From Spirochaetaceae bacterium (lineage in GTDB: Bacteria > Spirochaetota > Spirochaetia > DSM-2461), in the NCBI GenBank assembly GCA_016342385.1, contig JAEINM010000014.1, positions 1-20,926 on the forward strand: a stretch of 20,926 nucleotides of DNA, in the 5' to 3' direction. The notes beneath the pieces were generated by a model that was not told where the DNA came from, ran no database searches, and was given only the letters and a program-made list of their open reading frames with translations. Position numbers and translations under genes: made by a program. Shown here piece after piece: positions 6,191 through 14,957 of the stretch; the stretch's first letter is position 1; each line of letters begins with the position of its first letter.

Positions 6191-7379
6191 AATCATGTTT
6201 GATGTTAAAAACATCTTTGAGGTAGTTGAGAAAATTTTCATCCTTACACATTCCTTTTCCGGGACTATCGCTTAATTTTGCTACAGGCCGGTTGTTACAG
6301 CTGATTATTTTCATCACGATCTGCAGGGGTGTCACATATTGAAAATCATTTGTCAGGTGTGTTCCTATCCCAAATGCCACTTTTATGTGAGGACTCAACA
6401 GGTCGTGTAGATGAGAGGCCTTTGTGATAGTCAGGTCATCGGAAAAGATAAGGGTTTTTGTTTTAGGATCAATTTCCAGTTTTCTGTAGTGGTTAATAAT
6501 TTTCCAGGCCCATTCTACAGGTTCTCCCGAATCATGGCGCACTCCGTCGTATAGTTTTGCAAAGTATAAGTCAAAATCATTGAGAAAAGCATCAACACCA
6601 TAGGTGTCGGATATGGCGATTCCCAGGTCTCCTCTGTACTCGTCAACCCAGGCCTGTAGCATTTTCTGCTGAGATTTAACAAGGGGGACATCATTCTGAC
6701 CGGCACCGGCCATTATAAATTCATGTGCCATTGTTCCAATAGGAGTCAGGTTGTATTTTTTGGCGTAAAAGACATTTGATGTGCCTGTAAAATTGGGTAG
6801 TTTCATCAGCTTTTTCAGAATAGTCCCCTGCCACAGAAAACTATAGCGCCGTCTGGTTCCGAAATCGGAGAAAGGGATTCCCTTGATCAGAGCTTCTTGA
6901 TACTTATTCTCTAATCGTTCAAGACCGCTCTTTATAATAGGATTCTCTCTGTTCGATGGATCATAGACAATGTGGCAGGTCTTTTCAAAATAAATCTGGT
7001 TGATAATAGATAGCACGGGAACTTCAAAGGGAAGAGTGAGGTACCAGGGGCCTTTGACTGAGACCTGCAGCTCTCCCTCCTGGTTTATCCATAAGAATAT
7101 ATGTTGCTTGTTGGGCTGATACAGTCCGAGAAAGTCGATAAAATCTTTTTTCATAAATGGTATGGAGAGCAGGTAATCCAGTTCTTCCTCTGTAAAACGG
7201 AGAGTGCAAAAATGGTCTATTTCCGCATTGATCTCTTCCAGAATTTCCGCCGTCCAGTTTGCTTCATTCCGGCATTTGAAGGAATATTCCACAGTAGTTG
7301 TCGAAAATTGATGAAGAGCTGTCTGCATCATCGTGAATTTATATAAATCTGTATCTAATAGGCTGTTAATTATGGCCAT
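6180..7379 (-). CDS. pncB: Nicotinate phosphoribosyltransferase
   Basis: This cytosolic enzyme makes nicotinate mononucleotide from nicotinate and PRPP with ATP hydrolysis (Preiss-Handler NAD salvage). At 399 residues it has the normal length of short bacterial PncB. Visible family blocks are DLYKFTMMQ near the start (11-19), DFGTRRRYS (172-180), GTMAHEF (215-221) with H219 as the phosphorylated histidine, the phosphate-binding YDGVRHDSGEP (277-287) and IFSDDL (311-316). AGGAAA precedes the ATG. It lies 40 bp behind the HD-GYP gene on the same strand and may be co-transcribed. Its stop overlaps the end of the convergent HPr-domain gene. With nnr at 18090-19664 it makes NAD maintenance a recurring theme. 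Confidence 0.97.
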   Translation of the reverse strand: MAIINSLLDTDLYKFTMMQTALHQFSTTTVEYSFKCRNEANWTAEILEEINAEIDHFCTLRFTEEELDYLLSIPFMKKDFIDFLGLYQPNKQHIFLWINQEGELQVSVKGPWYLTLPFEVPVLSIINQIYFEKTCHIVYDPSNRENPIIKSGLERLENKYQEALIKGIPFSDFGTRRRYSFLWQGTILKKLMKLPNFTGTSNVFYAKKYNLTPIGTMAHEFIMAGAGQNDVPLVKSQQKMLQAWVDEYRGDLGIAISDTYGVDAFLNDFDLYFAKLYDGVRHDSGEPVEWAWKIINHYRKLEIDPKTKTLIFSDDLTITKASHLHDLLSPHIKVAFGIGTHLTNDFQYVTPLQIVMKIISCNNRPVAKLSDSPGKGMCKDENFLNYLKDVFNIKHDFTV

Positions 7380-7419
7380 TTGCTTTCCTGCTCATTTTTG
7401 AATAGTGATATAAATATAA

Positions 7420-9411
7420 TCACATTTTACTGTAAGTGCTATCATCGAGAAGTTTTTTTCTTATTTGATCAAACTCATTTTCTATTTGCATAAAAGCATC
7501 GACTATATCGGGATCAAAGTGAGTTCCTCTGGATTCTAGAATAATACTCACGGCTTTCTCATGGGAAAAAGCCTCTTTATAGCACCTTTCCGATGTCAGG
7601 GCATCATAGACATCAACCAGTGCTGTCAACCGTGCGGACAGAGGAATTTCATCCCCTTTTAAGGCGAAAGGATATCCATTTCCGTCCCACCGTTCATGGT
7701 GCATGTAGGCTATATCCCGGGCCAGGGTCAGAAATGATCGGACTCCGGTTTTCTGCTCCACCATTTTTATTGAATCTCCTCCGATCATAGAGTGCTCTTT
7801 CATAATTTCAAATTCTTCAGTCGTCAATTTGCCCGGTTTTAGAAGTATGGAATCGGGAATCCCCACCTTACCGATATCGTGGAGAATTGAGGATACATGG
7901 AGATCTTCTATGTATTCATCACTTATATAGTCAATGTAATCCTCATGTTTCTGGAGCTGTTTTGCCAGAGCCGTATTGAATTCCTGAATTCTTTCAATGT
8001 GAGATCCTGTATCGGAATCGCGGTACTCTGCCAGCTTGGCCAACCCCATGATTATCGCCAGTTTGGCCATGGCATTCCTCTGATAGGATATCTGAAGATC
8101 CTCCTGCAGCCTGGCGGTTTCTTCTATTTCGTGCCGGTACTCCATATTGGTCTTTACCAGCTGTCTTTTCTGCCTTTCCACTTCATTAAAAGATTTGGCA
8201 AAACGTATGGTCATAGCCAAAGATTGAAAAATAATAAACAGGAGAATTCCGTAAGAGATCATGTATATGGAGTTGATAATATCGGCAGCATAGAGAATGT
8301 CATTGATAACAGTGATAAACATGGACAGGAATCCGGCCAGTATAATTTTAGCCAGAGTATTTTTCTGGAAAGAGTATATTACCAGAATAATGAGAATATA
8401 CAGCCCGCCTACAAGAGTTATAATCTGATAGAGGGGGATAAGGTGAGAACTGAATCGTACGGGAGCAACAAAGGTGAACAGGGAAAAGAGGCTGCTGAGC
8501 AGTAGGACTGCTGTAGTTAATTTCTTTAGAAAGCTGCTTTTAAACATGGAATAGATAAAAAGCATAAAGAATGGAATGGAATAGAAGAAGGTAATATACT
8601 CAGTTATTGTAAGAACTTTCCAGGGAAGATCCGGTAGGTATTCCAGAAGATAGATGTCTCCAGTGACAAAGATTCTCAGAGAGATAAAAAGACAGTATAG
8701 AGCAAAATAAAGAGCTTCTCTTTCCTGTTTGTGTATTAGAAATAAGCCCAGATAATATATCCCTATCACCAGTATGGCGCCTATAATAAAGAAGACGTTT
8801 CCTCTGGCTTTTTTTTCGATTTCATCCATATTTATACTGGTTCCAAGGGAGGGTACGCCCCACATTCCCCCATGGCGATGGTTGAAATTGGATACATGAA
8901 AAATTATCTCGATTGTGTCGGATGTAGGCTTAAAGTGTATCAGTTGTGGTTTGTATCCGGGTTTGCTTGCTTTTTCGTTTATTCCGGGATTTCCACCGCT
9001 GGCAATAAGATCTCCATCGGTAAACACCCTGTATGATGTCTGTATGGTAAGGATTTTTAAAGCAAGATCTTTGTGAGATTCATTCAGTTTGACTGTGAGA
9101 CGATAAGTTGCATAACCATTGCCTTTTAATGTTTCATCATTAATTCTGTACCCGTTCCATCTCCCCGGTATGGCCGCATAGGCTGATGGATCTGTGAGGG
9201 GATTTTTGAAATCTTCAGGATATAAAAACTGCTTCCAGTAAAATTCCCATTCACCCTGAAGTTTTACAGTGGATAATTCATCGAGATCCAGATTTCTGAG
9301 GTCGAGTATTCCCTTTTGAGCCAGGGGAATGTATTGTTCCTTATTATTACTATTACATCCGAAAAGTGATAAAAGCAATATTAGGAGAATTATTCCTGAG
9401 ATATTTTTCAT
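7420..9411 (-). CDS. 7TM-DISM receptor with HD-GYP cyclic-di-GMP phosphodiesterase domain, lipoprotein-type N-terminus
   Basis: With the ATG at 9411 the product has 663 residues and starts with a lipoprotein signal peptide ending LSLFGC (C19). An extracytoplasmic beta domain like 7TMR-DISMED2 follows (about 30-195, GEWEFYW, then GGMWGVPSLGT), then about seven membrane helices (205-402), a coiled coil (about 410-445), and an HD-GYP domain with HD in SSILHDIGKVG (H511/D512) and HHERWDGNGYP (571-581). The enzyme should cleave c-di-GMP to pGpG or GMP in response to an outside signal. A GTG at 9433-9435 would add eight residues and spoil the signal peptide. TATACT (9426 to 9421) suggests a start site just before the ATG. 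It follows sixA by 65 bp and precedes pncB by 40 bp. Confidence 0.93.
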   Translation of the reverse strand: MKNISGIILLILLLSLFGCNSNNKEQYIPLAQKGILDLRNLDLDELSTVKLQGEWEFYWKQFLYPEDFKNPLTDPSAYAAIPGRWNGYRINDETLKGNGYATYRLTVKLNESHKDLALKILTIQTSYRVFTDGDLIASGGNPGINEKASKPGYKPQLIHFKPTSDTIEIIFHVSNFNHRHGGMWGVPSLGTSINMDEIEKKARGNVFFIIGAILVIGIYYLGLFLIHKQEREALYFALYCLFISLRIFVTGDIYLLEYLPDLPWKVLTITEYITFFYSIPFFMLFIYSMFKSSFLKKLTTAVLLLSSLFSLFTFVAPVRFSSHLIPLYQIITLVGGLYILIILVIYSFQKNTLAKIILAGFLSMFITVINDILYAADIINSIYMISYGILLFIIFQSLAMTIRFAKSFNEVERQKRQLVKTNMEYRHEIEETARLQEDLQISYQRNAMAKLAIIMGLAKLAEYRDSDTGSHIERIQEFNTALAKQLQKHEDYIDYISDEYIEDLHVSSILHDIGKVGIPDSILLKPGKLTTEEFEIMKEHSMIGGDSIKMVEQKTGVRSFLTLARDIAYMHHERWDGNGYPFALKGDEIPLSARLTALVDVYDALTSERCYKEAFSHEKAVSIILESRGTHFDPDIVDAFMQIENEFDQIRKKLLDDSTYSKM

Positions 9412-9476
9412 TGTATTTAAAGTATAAGAGGCCACTCTCTGAAATACTAATAGAGATGCCTGATTTTTTTACTGAT

Positions 9477-9938
9477 TTATAATAAAATTTCAGGGGGAAC
9501 AGACCACAGTAGTTTCCATGACGTACCCTCTTTTTTCAGGCACACAATTCCCGAGTTTTGAAATTGTAGGATTTCTCTGTCCATCTCAATCTGTAGGAGT
9601 TTTGACAACAGTCGGGAAAGATGGGGTAGATGTCCGACTATCATAGTGTTTTTGTCTATTTTGTCTAATTCTACCATAACAGACTGAACAGGATCATTGG
9701 GATTAAGATCCTTTCTTTCCACCAGTTCAGCTGTCAAACCGAGTTGGGTTGAGAGTATTTCCGCCGTTTCACAAGACCTTTTTTTCTCACTGTGCCAGAT
9801 TTCATGAATCTTAGGTGTCAGCATTGCCAGAGCATTTCCTGTTTTGGCTGTTTCAATCCGGCCTTCATCGGTAATTCCTCTTTGGGGATCTTCTTCTTTA
9901 CTTTTTGAAAGGCCATGTTGTACAAGGTATAAATACAT
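9477..9938 (-). CDS. sixA: SixA-type phosphohistidine phosphatase
   Basis: A 153-residue minimal histidine-phosphatase-superfamily protein. The phospho-acceptor H8 is in LVQHG, so the usual RHG has become QHG, a change I know from other SixA-like proteins. R54 in HSEKKRS, and H103 in VGHLPH, complete the pocket. SixA removes phosphate from phosphohistidine; in Escherichia coli its target is the HPr-like protein NPr of the nitrogen PTS. An HPr-domain protein is encoded at 4643-6190, which makes a similar pairing conceivable here. AGGAG lies 8 nt before the ATG. The gene is 29 bp behind the GGDEF-EAL gene and likely in one transcript with it. Confidence 0.9.
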   Translation of the reverse strand: MYLYLVQHGLSKSKEEDPQRGITDEGRIETAKTGNALAMLTPKIHEIWHSEKKRSCETAEILSTQLGLTAELVERKDLNPNDPVQSVMVELDKIDKNTMIVGHLPHLSRLLSKLLQIEMDREILQFQNSGIVCLKKEGTSWKLLWSVPPEILL

Positions 9939-9967
9939 GGATATTTCTCCTGTTGTCCCGAAAATTC

Positions 9968-12307
9968 TTATTCTTTAAGTAATTTATCCAGGGGCAGTTT
10001 ACCAATTTGCAAAAGATTTTCCACATCAGACTCTTTAACCGCCTTGCTGAACAGAAAACCCTGCATCCTCTGACATTTTTTTTCTCTGAAAAAATCCCAT
10101 TGCTTTTTTGTTTCAATCCCCTCCGCCACATATCCCATTTCCAGGGCATCTGCCAGATTGATAATAGAATTGACGACTTTTCTGTTGTTGGGATCGTTCA
10201 ACCTGGATACAAATGACAGGTCTACTTTGAATATGTCTGCCGGTAGATTGGCCAGATAGTTCAAGGAGGAGTATCCTGTGCCGAAATCATCAATCATGAT
10301 CTGTATTTCCGGTATCTTTTCTTTGAGTAACTTCATTTTTTTTATTGTCTCTTCAGGAGCTTGCATAATGCCTGTTTCTGTCAGTTCCAGCTTCAGATTA
10401 GCCGGATTACATGCTGTTCTTTTTATTACACTTAATAATGAACTGACAATATTGGGCAGTTCAAACTGTATCGCCGACAGATTGACGGTGACATAAATAT
10501 CCTTATAGCCCTTACTATTCCAATTTGTAATTGACAAGCAGCTCTGCTCCAGGACCCAGGCTCCGATAGGGATTATCATATTTGTTTCTTCGGCAATGGG
10601 AATGAATTTCTCTGGCGGTATAAATCCCATAAGGGGATGATACCAGCGCACAAGAGCTTCCAATCCGATTATCCGGCCTGAGTAGGAAACTATAGGCTGA
10701 TAATGAACCTCAAGTTCCTCATTGGCAAGAGCTGTTTTTAAACCCTGCTCCAGTTCCCATCGCTCATTGATTTTCTGAACCATTTCCTCTGTATAGAACG
10801 TAAATCTGTTTTTTCCGGCATTTTTTGATGCATACATAGCCAGGTCAGCTTTCTGAGTCAGCTCGTTCAAATTGAGATTGCTCTCTGAAAAAAGAACAAT
10901 GCCCACACTGACTCCCACATTTACTGTGGCGGAGGACTGATTTTCCAGCTTAAGATAATAAGGCATTCTTACAGTATTGAGAATATTCTTAGCCACTATG
11001 GCCGCATCTTTCTTTTCCCGGATTTTCCGAAGCAAAACAAGAAACTCATCACCTCCCAGTCTGTAAACCGAGTCGCTATCTCTCAGGCAGTCATGAAGTC
11101 TTTTTGCCGTCTCTTTCAATAGAAGATCTCCTGCATCATGACCCAGAGTGTCATTTATGTTTTTGAATCCGTCCAGGTCGAGAAACATGAGACTTCCCAA
11201 TTCGAAACTGACCTTTTGACTTTGGATATGTTCATTCATATCTCTTTGAAAGTGATCCCTGTTTCCCAGATTGGTCAGTTTGTCAAAATAGGCCAGCTTG
11301 TGCAGTTTTCTTTCGGCATTTTTCCTCAACGTAATATCTCTGACAATACAGGTAAGAATCCGTTCTTCATTCTCTTTTGCATTACCAAAGGATATTTCCA
11401 TGGGAGAAACACCGCGGTTCTTATGGCGACCGAGAATCTCAATAGAATTTTCCAGGCCCATTTCTGCACGGCTTTCGCTATCTAAATAAAAATATTTCAG
11501 AAGATCTTTTTCATGTCTTTTCAAAATTTCCGGAGGGAAAATCAATGATAGATGCTGGTTGATAACCTCGTCTACGCTGTATCCGAATATTGACCTGACA
11601 GAGGAATTGGAATAGATAATATTAAAATTTTCATCAATTCTTAAAATGACTTCATTTACCGTTTCCGAAAGAGCGTCATAATTACTCTCTACTCTCTGCA
11701 GTTTGCTTTTTAAATCCCCTCGCGATGAAATGATTCTCAGGGCAAGACCAAACACAGGGGCTCCATTTTTTTTATAGGCTTCAATATGCCCTTCGACAGA
11801 TTTTATGGATCCTTCTCTATCGCTTAGCTGCAATAGAAGGAGATTGTCCACCATGGGAATACTCTTGAGAGGATTCTTCTCCCTTATATAGGGAGATATC
11901 CAGTGTTCTATAACCGAAATATATTCTTCTTTAATAAATGAATAAATTGTTAAATCCTTGAATCCTTTCTCTTTAGGATCAAGCAGATTTTTTGCTTTAC
12001 TGTTGGATGAAAGAATTATTCCCTCTGGGGAGAACTCCAGGAAAGAATCGCAACTGTTTTCAAAAACCTTGTAAATGTCTTCGGAGGAGGAAGATTTTGA
12101 CTGAATATTGTAGTCATTGTTGCTGACAATATTTCTAAAATTTCCTTCAAAGAGAGAGATTCCCTCTTTGAGGATTGAGTTTAAGGTTGTGGGCTCACTT
12201 TTTCCATTGAGATTTTTATACTGGTTAATTAATTGCGAGATATTATCAATTTTGTTTTCAAGAGATCCGGTTCGGTTCTGAACAGGGATTGTCTTATTAA
12301 CATCCAC
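9968..12307 (-). CDS. Cytosolic PAS-PAS-GGDEF-EAL bifunctional cyclic-di-GMP enzyme
   Basis: A 779-residue protein without membrane segments. Order: helical N-terminus (1-75), PAS (about 80-200), second PAS (about 205-330), GGDEF (335-505), EAL (515-765). The GGDEF site is intact (LGGDEF, 417-422) with FDKLTNLGNR (341-350) and an inhibitory I-site RDSD five residues upstream (409-412). The EAL residues also look complete: E550 (EALVRW), N609, E644, D673/D674 (DDFGTGYSS), K694, E729 and Q749. Both synthesis and breakdown of c-di-GMP are therefore possible, with the PAS domains likely setting the balance. The start is a GTG with GAGAG 8 nt upstream. It is the first gene of a minus-strand run with sixA, HD-GYP and pncB, and is divergent from the hydroxyacid dehydrogenase. 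Confidence 0.95.
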   Translation of the reverse strand: MDVNKTIPVQNRTGSLENKIDNISQLINQYKNLNGKSEPTTLNSILKEGISLFEGNFRNIVSNNDYNIQSKSSSSEDIYKVFENSCDSFLEFSPEGIILSSNSKAKNLLDPKEKGFKDLTIYSFIKEEYISVIEHWISPYIREKNPLKSIPMVDNLLLLQLSDREGSIKSVEGHIEAYKKNGAPVFGLALRIISSRGDLKSKLQRVESNYDALSETVNEVILRIDENFNIIYSNSSVRSIFGYSVDEVINQHLSLIFPPEILKRHEKDLLKYFYLDSESRAEMGLENSIEILGRHKNRGVSPMEISFGNAKENEERILTCIVRDITLRKNAERKLHKLAYFDKLTNLGNRDHFQRDMNEHIQSQKVSFELGSLMFLDLDGFKNINDTLGHDAGDLLLKETAKRLHDCLRDSDSVYRLGGDEFLVLLRKIREKKDAAIVAKNILNTVRMPYYLKLENQSSATVNVGVSVGIVLFSESNLNLNELTQKADLAMYASKNAGKNRFTFYTEEMVQKINERWELEQGLKTALANEELEVHYQPIVSYSGRIIGLEALVRWYHPLMGFIPPEKFIPIAEETNMIIPIGAWVLEQSCLSITNWNSKGYKDIYVTVNLSAIQFELPNIVSSLLSVIKRTACNPANLKLELTETGIMQAPEETIKKMKLLKEKIPEIQIMIDDFGTGYSSLNYLANLPADIFKVDLSFVSRLNDPNNRKVVNSIINLADALEMGYVAEGIETKKQWDFFREKKCQRMQGFLFSKAVKESDVENLLQIGKLPLDKLLKE

Positions 12308-12339
12308 GATTTATTCTCTCATTACTTATCTTAAGAATC

Positions 12340-12358
12340 TATAGGAAAAATTCCTATA
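12340..12358. promoter_or_regulatory. 19-bp inverted repeat in the divergent intergenic region
   Basis: TATAGGAA-AAA-TTCCTATA, perfect 8-bp arms around a 3-bp spacer. It stands between the GTG of the GGDEF-EAL gene (33 bp away) and the -35 of the dehydrogenase promoter (3 bp away). The position suits a repressor or activator site acting on both genes. The regulator is not identifiable. Confidence 0.5.
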
Positions 12359-12360
12359 AT

Positions 12361-12389
12361 TTCACATTAATTAATATGTATAGTATCAT
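12361..12389 (+). promoter_or_regulatory. Sigma-70-type promoter of the hydroxyacid dehydrogenase gene
   Basis: TTCACA (12361-12366) and TATCAT (12384-12389) are each 5 of 6 to consensus, with 17-bp spacing. The predicted start coincides with the A of the ATG at 12396, and no Shine-Dalgarno exists: a strong leaderless candidate. Confidence 0.55.
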
Positions 12390-12395
12390 ACTTTT

Positions 12396-13373
12396 ATGAA
12401 AATAGTATTTTTTACTCATCTGACAATCGAATTTCCACATATGATCAGTCATCTTGCTGATCAATACCGGGGCTGCCAATTTATATTTGCCCGTACAAAA
12501 AAGGAGTATAAAGAAGCTCTTCCAGGTTCCCATGTTCTTGTCACGGGCAATCCCTCCTCCGAGGACATAGAAGCAGCGGAGAATCTGAAGCTGATTATCG
12601 TTCCCTATGCGGGAGTCTCCCAGTTGGACTTTTCTCTTCTCCATAAGAAAGGGATATGCCTTGCCAATAGTCATGGCAATGCTCCGGTCGTGGCAGAGAG
12701 AGCTGTCGCCTTGGCGCTGGCCTGCTGTGGTCGGGTTGTTGAGTTTCACAATGACCAGAAAAAAGGAAACTGGCACAGAACAGGATACCATCACAAACCT
12801 TTTGATTACTGGTTTTCCATGGTGGGAAAAAATATTTCAATTCTGGGAACCGGAGCTGTAGGACAGAATATTGCTGCCTTACTGACAGGTTTTAACTGTC
12901 AGGTAAAAGGTTTCAGGCGTAAGAGGGGAGTTCTTCCGAAACACTTTGATTCAGTGACTTCAGACCTTGAAGAAGCTTTGAACTTTGGAGATATTATTTT
13001 TATGGCTTTACCAATTACAGACGAGACTAGAGGAATTCTTTCTAACGATAATATCAGCCTTCTAGAAGGAAAATTTCTTATTAATGTCGGCAGAGGAGAT
13101 CTCATAGAGGAAAAGCCTTTTTTTGAGGCTCTGAAATCCCGGCAGTTAAGGGGTGCCGGGATTGATGCTTGGTATGATTATCCCTCAAAGGAGAATCCCG
13201 GAGCAACCGGTTCAAAGTTGCCCTTCTGTGATCTTAAAAATGTCGTCATTTCTCCTCATGCCGCCAGTCATACACCGGAAGGGAAGATGGGTCAATTGTC
13301 CGGAGCTCTGGAAGTGATTGAAGCTTATGTGAAAGACGGAATCATTATCAATGAGATTTCAGGTGATTATTAA
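12396..13373 (+). CDS. D-2-hydroxyacid dehydrogenase family oxidoreductase
   Basis: A 325-residue protein with the two-domain fold of D-isomer-specific 2-hydroxyacid dehydrogenases. The Rossmann motif is GTGAVG (151-156). The strand that usually ends in Asp for NAD reads FRRKR (173-177), which points to NADP. The catalytic Arg is R233 in NVGRGD and the catalytic His is H288 in SPHAASHT. The usual DVxxxEP block with the catalytic Glu is replaced by IDAWYDYP (256-263), a variant I associate with a subgroup of uncertain substrate. No substrate can be named. The stop overlaps the convergent small membrane gene by 4 bp. Confidence 0.9.
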   Translation: MKIVFFTHLTIEFPHMISHLADQYRGCQFIFARTKKEYKEALPGSHVLVTGNPSSEDIEAAENLKLIIVPYAGVSQLDFSLLHKKGICLANSHGNAPVVAERAVALALACCGRVVEFHNDQKKGNWHRTGYHHKPFDYWFSMVGKNISILGTGAVGQNIAALLTGFNCQVKGFRRKRGVLPKHFDSVTSDLEEALNFGDIIFMALPITDETRGILSNDNISLLEGKFLINVGRGDLIEEKPFFEALKSRQLRGAGIDAWYDYPSKENPGATGSKLPFCDLKNVVISPHAASHTPEGKMGQLSGALEVIEAYVKDGIIINEISGDY

Positions 13374-13645
13374 AGGTTTTCTTTATTTTTTCTTTTTATT
13401 ATTATCCAGATAATAAAAACACCTGAAATCCCTAATATTGATAAAATTGCTGCAAAATAAACCCAAAAGATTACCCCATTCTGTTGGGAATGGAATTCTG
13501 GTTTTAAATCAAAATTTATCCATGGACTGGTTCTGCCTAATACATAAATTAAAACCCGAAAAGCATGAAAAATGGCAGCAGATGCTCCAAATCGTAAAGA
13601 AAGAGTTTTTGAAATAGACTCAAATTGTAATAATCCTGTATCCAT
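13370..13645 (-). CDS. Small membrane protein, unknown (91 aa)
   Basis: I do not recognise a family. It has one clear membrane helix (about 57-85) followed by a basic tail (KRKNKENL), and a weaker hydrophobic stretch (about 21-36), so one or two spans. The ATG lies 2 bp before the stop-codon position of the gene upstream (13648-13650); with only GCGG as a weak ribosome-binding sequence, translation is probably coupled. It is the last gene of a three-gene AT-rich minus-strand group with the PH-like membrane protein and the GNAT acetyltransferase. Confidence 0.6.
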   Translation of the reverse strand: MDTGLLQFESISKTLSLRFGASAAIFHAFRVLIYVLGRTSPWINFDLKPEFHSQQNGVIFWVYFAAILSILGISGVFIIWIIIKRKNKENL

Positions 13646-13647
13646 AT

Positions 13648-14079
13648 TTAACCGCTAAGAAGTATTGAATGTAGTTTGATAAAGTCCTCTAGCTTCAGGA
13701 TTTTATGATGCAGTTTAATCTTTGTCGAATCCTTAAGTGTTATTATATAGGTATTTTTATTTTTATTCTGAAAGGTTGAGACACTACTTAAATTGAAAAA
13801 AACAGGCCGGCGTAAGAAATCTTTAAAAACTGATACTTCTCTATGATTTATTATTATATAGGGTGTTTTTTTACACCACTTTCTTCGATAAAGCCAACTT
13901 GATCCAATAATAACCCAGACAGGGGCTAAATAAGTTTGGCTAAATAAATCGTTGTAGGCAAGCAGAGAGTAGACCCCTCCGAGAATCTGAAGAGATGCTA
14001 CCAGAAAAGCACCAATTGCCATCCATAAGTACATGTTTGTATTCTTCATTTCTCGTATAAAAACTATTGGTTCTTCCAA
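13648..14079 (-). CDS. Membrane protein with a PH-like C-terminal domain, unknown (143 aa)
   Basis: Two membrane helices (about 17-38 and 45-63) precede a basic segment (YRRKWCKK) and a beta-rich domain (about 71-143) with the TPYIIINHREVSVF and NTYIITLKDSTKIKL pattern seen in bacterial PH-like (YdbT/bPH) domains. The start is a TTG at 14077-14079 with TAGG 8 nt upstream, placed inside the end of the upstream gene. An ATG at 14049 gives the same helices but has no ribosome-binding site. Function unknown. Confidence 0.6.
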   Translation of the reverse strand: MEEPIVFIREMKNTNMYLWMAIGAFLVASLQILGGVYSLLAYNDLFSQTYLAPVWVIIGSSWLYRRKWCKKTPYIIINHREVSVFKDFLRRPVFFNLSSVSTFQNKNKNTYIITLKDSTKIKLHHKILKLEDFIKLHSILLSG

Positions 14080-14088
14080 AAACTTTTC

Positions 14089-14535
14089 CTACAAATCCTT
14101 TTTAAGATAAATCATATCAACAAGTTGTATGTCGTCCTCGAAAATAGGGTGGTCGTAATTGTCTGTAAAAAAATTTTTTACCCGATATGAGTTTTCAAAT
14201 CCGCAACTTTGATAAAACGACAAGATTGTCGGCGTTTCCCCTGTCCCGACAAGCATCGTTTTGTAGTCGTTTTTGTAGAAATCGGAAATGAAATTTATCA
14301 ATGCTCTACCGTATCCTTTGCCTTGATATTTCTCGTATGTCGCTATGTTTTTTAACTCGCAGGTTTTGCCATTTATCGGCACTACAACGCAAACACTTTT
14401 CAAATTATCGTCATATAAAGCAAACAAGTCTCCTCTCGGTAAATACTTATCAATCATATCTTCCTGCTCGTCTGCCAGCAACAATAAGTCAAGGAACTGT
14501 TTCTTATCTTTGATAATTTTCTGTATTTTTACCAT
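14089..14535 (-). CDS. GNAT-family N-acetyltransferase
   Basis: 148 residues from the ATG at 14535. The acetyl-CoA loop is YQGKGYGRALINF (Q/R-x2-G-x-G/A). The opening LLLLADEQEDMIDKYL and closing NFFTDNYDHPIFEDDIQL blocks are, from memory, typical of a GNAT subgroup common in Firmicutes and other anaerobes. The substrate is unknown. An in-frame GTG at 14592 would add 19 very basic residues without any ribosome-binding site; the shorter form matches the family start. It leads the small operon down to 13370. Its low GC and the accessory neighbours suggest horizontal gain. Confidence 0.88.
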   Translation of the reverse strand: MVKIQKIIKDKKQFLDLLLLADEQEDMIDKYLPRGDLFALYDDNLKSVCVVVPINGKTCELKNIATYEKYQGKGYGRALINFISDFYKNDYKTMLVGTGETPTILSFYQSCGFENSYRVKNFFTDNYDHPIFEDDIQLVDMIYLKKDL

Positions 14536-14957
14536 ATCTCTGTTGTTTCCTAATTTCTTTAGTTTTTTTCTGTCGTATCGACCATGTTTCACGAGCCGGG
14601 TTTACAGCTTGTTCTCGAACCGGTTTTGTAAACACAATTCTATAGCAAAAAAAATGATCCGACAAGAATAGTCCGCCAGTTTACAGAATTCCGAATACTT
14701 CATGTAATAAATCGGGTGGATTTGCGATATCCTATAATCAATAATTTATGCCTCACTACTTTCAAAGGAAAAAGTCTCTCTCCGGTTACCATTTATCCGG
14801 ACCGGGCAGATATCATGGTTGTTTCCATGTAAGTGATCTAATTTATAGCCAGGTAAAGCCATGTTTTGATTTGTAATGAACGCATCCAATGGGTGTGGAT
14901 TAAAATTCTATCGATTAATTATTTTTCACCGAAAACAAGTAGATTATAACAATCTAT

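Noticed and set aside
7405..7423. GTGAT-N9-ATCAC inverted repeat overlapping the HD-GYP stop, considered as a Crp site for pncB
   Set aside because: The half-site spacing is wrong for a Crp site (TGTGA-N6-TCACA) and the sequence is AT-rich, so it may be chance.
9412..9435. GTG start eight codons upstream for the HD-GYP receptor
   Set aside because: It lacks a Shine-Dalgarno and would put polar residues before an otherwise normal lipoprotein signal peptide.
14600..14633. Inverted repeat GTTTACA/TGTAAAC considered as an integron attC site
   Set aside because: The ends do not match the attC core (RYYYAAC/GTTRRRY) and no integrase or second site is present.
14748..14876. 42-codon open frame after a TATAAT box
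   Set aside because: No ribosome-binding site, no -35, no recognisable product; could arise by chance in an empty region.
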